Shown piece after piece: positions 54,101 to 64,000 of a stretch of 64,000 nt of DNA (positions are counted from its first letter, which is position 1; each line of letters begins with the position of its first letter). Source of the stretch: Phytoseiulus persimilis (Eukaryota > Arthropoda > Arachnida > Mesostigmata > Phytoseiidae); NCBI GenBank assembly GCA_037576195.1, contig CM075104.1:12354211-12418210 (forward strand), given 5' to 3'. The position numbers and the translations under genes were made by a program. The notes beneath the pieces are model-generated. The model was not told the DNA's origin and searched no databases. It saw only the letters and a list, made by a program, of their open reading frames with translations.

Positions 54101-57100
54101 AACACGAAATCTCAGATGACACGAGGAGAATCCTTCAGGAAGTTGCTCCACCGATTTCGTCATTCGAAGCGAACCGGAGCCCATGCCTTGTGTGCGTCCC
54201 GGCTTGTTTGTTTTCTGGAACTGATTTCGAGATAATCTCCATGTTCTTCATCTATTTGTGTGGGCGCCCAGTCAGATCCGGCGGCCAGCAGTGAATACTT
54301 GCTCTTATCGAACTCTGCGAGTTTCGTAAGGTCCCGGAAATTCGCGATCGCTGTCAGCGGAGCCGGAGATATTCGAAGGATACATATGGTAACACAACGT
54401 TGCTCAGAGTGGACTTCTACAGCGGCGTGGAAACTCATTCTCGCCTGGGCAAACGGCTTTCTCAATATCGGTGGAAACTCCCAGAGTGGCCTTCGGGACT
54501 GCTGATGTATCCCAGCCAATGACTCCTTCTTATCGTATGCTCGACGTACAGAACCTCAACGATTGACGAGATCGTCCGTGCCGTGATCTGCACAAACGCT
54601 GTCTCGGGCCGGGAATCGGAGTGTGAGAATGCGTCCATTCTCTCCAAGAAATAATTGCTGTAGGAAGATGATCTTCGAGCCAGAAGCTGAAGCGGAACGC
54701 TCTCTGGCAGCAGCTTCTGTCCGCGAGATCGAGGGCGAGCGAGGATGATTGTTTCGAGAACTCGCGGAGAGAAGACGATGCTGGGAGTTTGATTTCAGAC
54801 TCGCTCGAAACATAGAGCTCAGATTCGGCGTCGAAGATGAGGGTGAAGTCCGAGGATAACACGGGTCGGAGTCGAGGTCGTACCCCTGAGCGCGGTCGGG
54901 CCCGGGGTCGCAGTTGAAGGCGAGGCTGAGATAGAGAAATCCGACACCGTCGCAGCGCTCGACTCGGCTACCGTTAGAATAGAGCCGCAACCTCCAAAGG
55001 GTTCAAGCTGTGAAGAAATTCGTTTGAAAACAGAAATGCAAACACCATCATGACGGGAATTACGACCCGAGCCCGAGTTCAGCCTCGGGTCGTGGCGTTG
55101 ATGTGCCGCGGTTTGACAACATCCGCATGCCAACTCGTGTTGGAGCTCGAACTCAGATTGAAAACCTCAATTCCGGACCGAGGTGCAGTCGAGTGGCCAT
55201 GATACTCCGAGTACATCTGGAGGACAACCTACGAAACGGGATGCCAGTTTGGGATCCGTCAATGCGAGAGCGAGTCTTCGTTTCATCCCAACGGGAAAAA
55301 ATCAACTCCGATAAGCTACTCTCAGTTTCGAACGGCAGTCTGCAGACAGCGGACCTGCAAAGGCGTTGCCAACGGAGCAGCGCGCAAGTAGCGGTTGCGG
55401 CTCGGCGACGTCACCGGCCGTCGTCGTTTGCCTCCGCCGCTGAGCTACAACATCAATTTCTGGAACCGCATCGTCATTCGCCCCGTAAGTTACCGAGTCG
55501 CCGCGCGCTAACGCGTTCCCGGTTCAGACCCACTCTCTCTGCTGAGTTTCTTTGCAGCGATTTCGGTGTGATGCCTGTTCCGAGGTTCACAACTGGGAAG
55601 CCACAACTGGGAAGCAGTGTCTGTCAGGTTCTCAGCTGAGTGACTGGCACCTCGACGCCGCCTCGTTCCGCCGTAATGTCCGGTATTGGTTCCCCGTCGC
55701 ACTTTCTGGCGGCTTCTCGTTCACAGCGATTGTTACCCCTCCAGCCCAACAGGGTCGAAGGCGAAAATGAGTAATGCAGTGCGGACTAGCAGCGGTGCAG
55801 TTTCTAACTAGGAAATTCCTCGCCGCCAGCCGTCTCTGTGCCCCGCATTTCATCGAACGGGCTGGTTTCTTTCAATTAGAGAGGAGCTAGCTAACAAACA
55901 CGTTTCCAACATGTAGGCAGCGCACTACCCTTCAGCGAAACACGCGTATCCCCGCATCGGCGGGCGCCAAGTATCGAGGGCACCGGTTTCCTGAGCGAAC
56001 TCGGAGAAGGCGCCAAGTGAACATCGTCATGTTTGTTCGATAAGTACTCGAACAGGATAGATTGCGAGCCCCGTTGAGAACAAAGAACTTCGCTTCGCAG
56101 AAGACATCCACCGTTGCCGTTGCTAATCTGCAGCCTAAACAACGAAAAACGGCCACAACGGTCTCTTCCGCGACGATGCGTCTCCAATAAGACTACGATC
56201 GAGTGAAGCCGTCTTATCGGGAGATCGGGATCCCAGCGAAAGAATATTCCGTTGTTGATGAACACGGCAAGGTGAGCAAACGGGAATTGGAACAAGAAAT
56301 GGATTCGTTGTGCTCGTTCGATGATTCGGACATGCGCATTGGGAAGTCGACTTGTATTCCCTTAAAATGAACTTTTTCCTCAGGACTGCGGCCAAACGGG
56401 ACTCGGACACCGAATCTTCATTCCGAAGATGGATTTTCCTTCAGGTTACGGGGAAAGCTCGTTCCAATCATAAAATGTCGTCAGCGTCCGATCGGCGTGG
56501 AACTCAGGATGAGAGGATCTACCTCAGAGCTCTTGGGCCCAGGATTCCTCTGGGACGATGTACCACTGTGCATGCGAATTCGGGAAGGACCGTTGATCGA
56601 TATCGTAGGTGCAGGAGGTAGGCACTTGGAGAGCTGAATTGCAGTTGGCTTCACGAGGACCGAAATTCAGAAATTGTGTGCTGACAACAAACCCCGTCTT
56701 TCACTTGGATGGATTAGTACTCGATCGCATCTGATCCCAGTGTTCGGGTCGGGATCTCCGCGAAGAGAGCTCATCATGGATATCATAGATCTCGATCCGT
56801 CGGAATCAAGGTAGAACCTTTCTCCGAAACTGCCGAGGGTCAATGAGTTGACTTTCCGGAAATTCCTTGGGTTCAACCCCAATGCATATAGATTGGCATT
56901 CACGCGAATCCCTGATACTCGTCATAGAGAGAAATGCAATATCGAGCCAGTTGAGTGTGACTTAGGAGAACATTGCGGGTCAGTGATGATGTCAATTGGA
57001 CAGCTTGTCCCCGAACTGTTGTTCCGATGATGAGCTAATAAGAAAAGCTTCCGAGAAGTCGCCTCAGCGCAGTCGACCCTGGCGGGAAGCCCATTTGTAT

Positions 57101-60100
57101 TCAATTTACTAACTATACAAGCCTTGGATACACAATCGAACCGGTTGAGTAAGGTCAATGGCATCTACAGTATCGAATCGAATTGGAACAAGACGTTATC
57201 CCCTGGATTGACGCAGCGCGCCGAGAGCTCGCCATATCGGAGTCCGCAGCGGTAGACCTCACCTATGGCAACGTCGCATCGTTGTCGCGTGATGACTCGA
57301 TCTGCATCACGGCCGAGAACGCATGTGATCTGTTCAACTGAGCCTGAGATCGCAACTGAGATCCGATGATTCTACTTGGAAGTCCGTGGATCAAACCGTG
57401 GATTCGAATAACCCGCCGACCCGCTCGAGCGAGAGTTGCGATCCGGTGAGATTCGAAGGCTCGGGTTCGCGGGAAGAGTCCTAATGCTTTTGCCCCGCTC
57501 GCGGCCACGCGGAGAAAAACGTAATGGCACTTCGGGACGAATTCCTCGCCTCTACTCACTCGTCAAACGACCCATAGAAGGGAAAACCGAGACGGTATTT
57601 TACTGTTTGCCCGCAAGAGTGTCTGTGTGTGTTCGAGAAGATCGAAATCTCGCTCAATGGTCAACCGAGCTCCGCAGTGCGAGGAAGATATTGTGCACCA
57701 GCCGGCAGTCAGTCAGCCGTCGCTCGCCGGCTACGCTGATGACACCCCATCCAGCGTCAACTTCGGCGGCAGCATCATGCTCGGCGGCCGATGGTAACAG
57801 AAAGAATAAAAGGAAAGACTCTATTGTGTTCGAGCTGGGGCACGGCAGACAAGGGTCAAAGATCTCTACCAATGCATGCCTCCAACATCATTCTCCTCAT
57901 CATCTTTGTCGTGTCGTCGTCGTCGTTCCTCGACGTAGGAAGAGGTTTCGTAGGAACACGCTGGAGCACCGATCCGTTCGGAATTCCGTTGTTGTTATCC
58001 ACCAGCAGGATCGGCACGTGAATCGCGAGCGAGTTGAAGAGGATCGGAGCGGACGTCTCTACCCTTCGACCTGCGGATGGCTAGCGCGGAGCGATGCACG
58101 ATACCTGCCTATCCGAATCCCATCGATGGAATTCCAGTAGATCCAGATGGGACGCGAAACTGGCAGAGCCGACGGTGAGAGAGCAAACCGAGAAAATGCC
58201 CTTCTGGAACGTCCGCCGCGCTACGATGCCGTCAGGCCGTCATCGACGACGTCAATGGCGCCAACGGATGCTGACAGCCTAATCTGGGCTGAACCGACGT
58301 TTGGAAACACCGGACGATCGGGGACTGGATCTCTCCAACCAGAATCGGTCTCCTCAGTCGAATGCCGTCCACGAGTATTTCGCTCGCCTCTGAGCAGCTC
58401 GCGGATTTCCAATGGAACGAATTTCCAATATCTACGGAAGGACGGACGTCAGGAAGCGCGTCATCAATCTTCCTCTCCGTTTTTCCGTCCCCTCCATCCG
58501 ATCGGCGAAGAACACTCAAATCTCAGCCGCTGGTGGATCTGTCAGACATGCAGCCAGCTCGGCAGCTAAGCAACATTAGTGAGAACCGATTTGCATACCC
58601 TAAACGGGTGGTGGCAACTAGCACGACTCATTTGCCTAAAAACAGAAACAGCCAGCACCCTGTACTTCGACATGGCATCACTAGGATCGCCTGGACGAGA
58701 CGGGGATATCAAACGTGATCAGAGCCGCTCCATGCAGGACTCCTATCGCATCCATGGAGTAATATCCTAGCATCAATGCACGTCACGATCCCGCGAGCTC
58801 GCGATTCCCGCGCGCCCCCTCTCCTGGGTGGAGCTGTTCCGATCTAGTTTCGTATTTGTTTCCCCGCAGTCTTCGCTCGGCTGGAAGGTGTTTCTCTAAA
58901 AACAATCGTTCTCACAGCGGTCGCCGGTTCAGTTTCTGTTTGGCTGCGGGCGGATTTCTTTGACTCGTGAAAGTGCTCGTTGGTTACGGTCGGCAATTTC
59001 ATCGTCGACTACAATTACGATTCTTCAAACGATAATTTCCATTGTTGTATAAAAAACACATCCATTACAACACCATTCGATCTGTTGTTCGGCGGAATGC
59101 ATCGCGTTCCAGAATGGCATCTTGCTTGTTGTCTCCAAGTGGGAGGAGGATCATCATGGGGCCATTAGGCGAAATTCGGATACGGACTCGGTATGAATGT
59201 CCTTGGTCCGCCTCGCGTCGCAGCCTAATATGCAAATCCCGGCCTGCAGTCAAAGTACATACTTCACGCACGCTCGCAGTTGACAGAGACGATTCGATTC
59301 TTTCCGATACACTGTAGCCCGGCGGCAACGAGCGAAGAGCTGACGCGACTTCTCTTCTTGTTGAGAATAGTTATTCAAACTCAACTATTGAGGATATCAG
59401 TATTACACGGCGCGTCGGACGGCTGGTTGGCCAGCGGAGGCAACGGGCCGACGGTTTTCTGATGCAGCTCCCCGATGCCGTTTTCTGACGCAGCGGCCCG
59501 TAGTGAGAGCGGGACCGAGGGGCTTCTCCTGCTATTTCATTGCTTCATTCAGCGATCCGCACATCCGTTTTTCCGTTAGCTGTTCGTGAGGCGACGTTAC
59601 GGCCAGGGCCCGACTGATCTTCTTCAGCGAAGGTAGTGAGGCGGCGGGCATTCAGTGAGGCAAGCAGAAAGGGTCCTCTGCATTGAGGCATAGTCAGATG
59701 GCTCTTTTCACAGAGCACGGGACTTATTCTTCAGCGCCGTTTGAAGATTTCAAGCACTTCTCTCCGGCCAGGAGAAAAACAGTTGCTTGAATTTCCTTGA
59801 TGGTAGGTAGACAACGGCAACGCGTCCACGGTGGTGATCGTTTCAGCAAACGGCGGCGTTGCGGTGGAAGCGAGGTTCGTAATGAACGGGCTTACCGTAA
59901 CAGAACATTCAAATGGTCTCACGGAGTTCTGTCGAGGAGCGTTTTTTTTAGAGAAAGCAATTTCCGGCGGATTTTGCGTAGGTAGTGGAGTTTCCATTAG
60001 AAACGAGACTCACACTTCGAGACACGGCTGGTGCTTCGATGGCGGGGAAAATATGTATGATTGGATTATGGTAACGTCAGTGGATAATGCTCGTCCTTGA

Positions 60101-62791
60101 AGCTGAATTTCACGAGACCGCCTAATTATTTGAGGTATCAAGTTTTGGCGATGATCAGCTAGATGTGTATGCTGGTGGTGTTCAATGAACATACCTACAT
60201 ACGACAGGCTGTCGGATGAGTACCTGCATCCGACAGGCCCATTCGAGGACTTCGCTTCAACATGGATGGCTTTGACCATGTTCCGATACGAAGCGGAATT
60301 TTAGCCGGAAAGGAATCGACATGCAAGGTGGAACAATCACGAGACTTCCGAGTCCCATAACTCTGTCATTCGAGTCACACCGACCGCTGGAACACTCCAT
60401 CTACCATCGGTTGGTATCTTTCCTCTCGCTCTCGGAAACGCTCACGGAGACACAATGAAGCCAGTCGACAGCTACAACCAACACAGGGATGCTGACTTCG
60501 CTCTGCACGATTCGACTTTTGATACTTTTCGCTTCGCCACCGGATGTGGGCTTCCGATTCAATGTGGGGAATTCTGTGCATTATTTTTCATCTTTATCCG
60601 CGGGAGCTCCTCTCCTCATCATTCCGTGTTTCCAAGCTACTCCTCTTCAGCACTTCATCGGACGACTCTTCACGTTCCAGAACTCCTCTCGCAAATCGCC
60701 AAAACTCCGGAACGTCTGCTTTCTAAGTGGCATTCGCTCCCAACAGGGTATCCCCACATTTCCGCTTCAGGGAAGAAGACGCATTTCCCCAAACTCCAGG
60801 GCCCGCTACTGGAGACCTACGGCATGCAACGAGTGACTCAGCCATGCGATTGAAAACAGAAGTGAAAGAACGATGCCGTTGCCGATTCCGTTTTGTCACT
60901 TGTGGCCCACACGTAAACTGTCGAATTCTCCGGAAGACCATGAGTCGAGAAGCGGGTTTCGTTCAGCGATATCCAGTTGGATCGCGAACAGTTTCCTCCC
61001 CTGGAATGTTGAAACTTCTACGACATCAAGACTGAGGAGACAACAATGACGATCCTCATAAATTTTCCGAATTACTCCACGTTGAAACAATCTTCTCATT
61101 GGTCGGAGCTTTTGTTCTCGGATTCTCGGACGCGGGCTTCCTTCATTCGTTACAATCATCTGATTTCGGCGTTTTCCGCGTCCACGTAATCTCTCCGATT
61201 TCGTGCAGATGCTTTGGCGTCTGCGAAATTCTGTGAATCGGCGCCAAACCGCGGATCTTCCGTTCGATTTCACGGGCTCCATCTGAAATTTCGTGGGATC
61301 CTACGCTTCGATCCTTTGTACCGTTCATCGACGTCCTTGGTAACATCCAGCGAAGACTAGTGGCCAGGCAAGGTTTGTGTCCACCGGCTGAGCACCACGC
61401 TCATCGTCGATGAAAGAGCGATTCATCGCAAACTAGACCCTCTGGGAGATTTCCCATCCGCGAGTCGAGCTCGCCGGTTTCTCAAACGCGAAGACAAATA
61501 GATCCTGGCGGTGGGTCACCCAAAGGAAAATCCCTGAATTCCTCCGGCTGGGTCGCCCCGTGTGCTTGACCACGCTCGTTTCCACCTCAGCCAATTCACC
61601 GGACGCGGTCGCTCCTCCCAACCGGGAATCAGAGATGCTCGTCGTAAGAGCTCTCGACGTGATCGTGACGCACCGACTCCAAGCTGTCTGCGAGGTTCTG
61701 GCGGACAACACGACCAAACGTTCCAGAAGTTGTTTCCATCATTCTGATCATCCCATGGAACACCTCTTCTCGTTACCGCGGCCGCAACAACCCGAGCGTC
61801 GAGAAGACCACGTGGTTCGGTCATCCAGCGAGCGAGCCAACCGGCGGACCCACGGCCGGCTCTTGCTCGGTCCGCTGACTGGCTGACGCGCAAGCGCACA
61901 GGCCATCCGACCAGAATCCAGAAAAAGCGTTGGCCGCCAGTGGTTGTTATATAATGCAAAAGTGAAAGTCATGGCCGGTTAAGGGCCGTGACTCCGTTCG
62001 TCGATTCGCCTCCGACGGTTGCTGATGTCTGCTCGTCTGTTGAGATGTCTGGAGAGCGTTCTCCGGGAACTCTGATATATTTTGGGGAAGCAGAGATATT
62101 CCGCTCAGCCCTGCTCAGGACGAGATCGGTGAATTCCGGGGATGTGCCTTGACCTTGACCTCGGACGCATCTCTTGATCTCGGGGCTGGCGGTCACACGC
62201 CGCACTCGAACGTTTCCCCTGAATCCGGGAGCGAGGGACTATTCGAATTCATCCATTCTGGGAGCGTCACGTGGTCCCAAATGTCGATCGGGAGGGAAAT
62301 TCAAATGACACGAGTGAAAACAACAGGACGCGAGCAGATCAAAGCAGAAGAAGGACACAGTCTGAATCTGTTCACAGAATCTGTCCGGATCGCTTGACGA
62401 GCCACTGAAAAATCGTTCTGGCGTCGCGCGTCGAGAAGCGCACGTCAGAAAGAAAGTGATGGACGTTCCAACGGACACTGTCAGATTCATGGTGGACGGG
62501 CATGCGATTCGAGAGGAATTATTTGGAAAATCAAATTCTCTGCCGCCGCATGAACATTTGCATACGGGTCCGCCGCCAGAAGCAGCGGTGGCAGCAACGG
62601 TGGCGGTCAACAAAACGTGCCCGCTTCAAATTCATAGTCCGCGTTGTCGTGGAAGCACGGAGAGACATTCGGCCGTGGAAACGAACATGAAGACCATCGA
62701 GACCCGGACACGGTCGCCAAGCGGAACTCTTTACTGAGCCATCGTCGCATCGGGAGGAGAACTATTTTCCGAGGTCCGAGGACAACGAAAA

Positions 62792-63027
62792 ATGGAGGAA
62801 GGCGGAGCGAGATTCCAGGAAGCCGCATCGGGTGGCAGGATGAAGAATGCAGGTCCTCCGGCGTATTCCAGAGGGTATAGTCAGCTGAGGCCAGTCGATT
62901 CTGGTTTCGGTCAAGTTGGACATCCAGCTCTTGGGGCTTCCTCTTTGCTCGGTGCACCCTGTTCCGAGTCAGCCTTGAAAGCGTTTCCGTTTTTATCTGA
63001 AGCATCTTCTCACCAAAATATCCATAA
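62792..63027 (+). CDS. candidate first coding exon of an unrecognised gene
   Basis: An ATG with A at -3 and G at +4 starts at 62792, and the frame runs open to a perfect GTAAGT donor at 63028-63033, leaving phase 2. The segment encodes 78 residues plus two bases. From a second ATG (62840) it reads MKNAGPPAYSRGYSQLRPVD and then G-H-P-A-L-G-A-S-S-L-L-G-A-P. This Gly/Ala/Pro/Ser-rich composition with Tyr repeats resembles N-termini of developmental transcription factors, but no motif identifies the family. No downstream exon was found in the remaining 970 bases, so the gene would continue beyond the window. Confidence 0.35.
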
Positions 63028-63033
63028 GTAAGT

Positions 63034-64000
63034 GCGGAACGGAAACACGAGACAAAATGGGAAACTAAACACAAAACAAACACAGAACCCGTCGGAAACA
63101 TCGCCGAAACGTCAAAGACATTGTATTATGCAAGGTCTGTCCCCAAGGCATTTACTTCCCCCAATTCCTTGGCTGATTGTGATGCAGACTGAGTTCCCGA
63201 GTCCTCGGACCGAATCTGGCCGGATAGTCTTCCTCAGGCCCCTAAGAAAATGCCGGTGACTGGTGTGGATCTCGGAGGCTACGATGTCGACGACGGACAC
63301 GAGTGCTTCTCTACCTGGAAAAATGCTCTCGTAAATCGGGAGCTCTACTGACGGGTTGGCGTCGGGCCATTCGGGTGCACTTCGGTTCTGCTCCACTGAA
63401 GATACGATGGTCGTCCTCGCCGAGATGTCCGGCGCATCGTTTTCCTCCCAGAGACTCCAGTTGAGCGGTTACCCATTATTATAAAACGGACATCGGAAGA
63501 GTTTTGGGAAACGAGAACTCGCTCGAAAACTCGCGATCACAATCGCGCTGCCTCTTCGGTGGAATTGGAAGATTCTGTCGTTACTGCCGCGCTCAAAGGT
63601 TTGCTGAGCGCTCATGTACCTCCGCCGACGGAGGTTGGAAGCACCTCTTCCTTTATTCTTCATTCTAGACGGCGATGCCTCGGCGGCGAACGTTCTCGGT
63701 TGCCGCCTTTCGTTGGAGAAAAAAGACAGGGCGAAGTGTTGTCCGTCATCTGCTTGATGGAATCGGTCATCATCCAGTCATGACTGCTTGGCTGTTTCTT
63801 CGAAACAAGTGAGCGAGCGGGCGAGTCCCGGCGAGAGAGTGGCTAGAGCGGTAGCGATTCATAGCAGCACGGCGGCGGACGAGAACGTCTTCCGAGCGGG
63901 AAAACTCGTAGCCGAGCGCCGGTCTACAACAACAACCTTCAACTCTTCCGAGCCGGTCAGTCAAGCATCAGCTAGCAAGCGGTTCCAGGTAAATTCTAGC
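63034..64000. other. no recognised gene; possible first intron
   Basis: If the exon ending at 63027 is real, this is the start of its intron. Nothing else is recognised. A frame at 63559-63783 is open but has no splice or domain support. Confidence 0.35.

Larger units (their letters stand above)
36433..62791. other. 26-kb region without a recognised gene
   Basis: No known family, tRNA or rRNA was recognised. Several short plus-strand stretches have a coding-like composition and nearby splice signals: 41372-41520, 42700-42885 (acidic E-E-A-S-D-D-E), 45068-45225 (acidic, Glu-rich) and 46198-46320. A minus-strand frame at 39192-38998 does too. None links into a gene model, and opposite-strand frames are open over the same bases. 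Simple features are (TTCC)n at about 46074-46090 and G-runs at 50489 and 51117. The region may be regulatory or intronic DNA of developmental genes on either side. Confidence 0.35.

Overview
The window is animal DNA, most likely from a chelicerate and probably a mite or tick. Three host genes were recognised by residue motifs and rebuilt from splice signals, all on the minus strand: ovo/shavenbaby (27842 to 20633), a membrane hydrolase of the AIG1/ADTRP family (18634 to 17302) and the mitochondrial ribosomal protein gene MRPS33 (15062 to 14616). Introns are often very short (about 51 to 150 nt), base composition is close to balanced, and one retroelement tail resembles elements common in ticks. 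A compact acarine genome such as a phytoseiid mite is an inference from this, not a demonstration.

Layout. 1-5 kb is gene-poor, apart from a two-exon gene for a small secreted, cysteine-free, Gly/Met/Ser-rich peptide (3410-3819) and a weaker two-exon candidate (2131-2479). 5.9-14.3 kb is a transposon graveyard: an R1-like reverse transcriptase relic (minus strand), a decayed Gypsy-type gag/pol fragment split in two by a non-LTR retrotransposon (plus strand), and two non-LTR 3' tails (minus strand). MRPS33 follows, then a non-autonomous hAT element (15930-17034) with an 8-bp target duplication, then the AIG1-family gene. Ovo occupies 20.6-27.8 kb with four coding exons, including a 4-kb first intron. 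From 27.8 to 62.8 kb no gene was recognised. The many open frames there overlap on both strands and only one two-exon candidate (36432-35361) has phase-compatible splice sites. The end of the window carries a candidate first coding exon on the plus strand (62792-63027).

The long empty block upstream of ovo would suit cis-regulatory DNA of a developmental gene, which is inference. The most unusual points are the nested retroelements with a matching imperfect target duplication, the hAT element with subterminal GCGGTTA arrays, a short upstream ORF overlapping the ovo start, an AIG1-family stop codon inside its poly(A) hexamer, and an MRPS33 intron that is open in frame.
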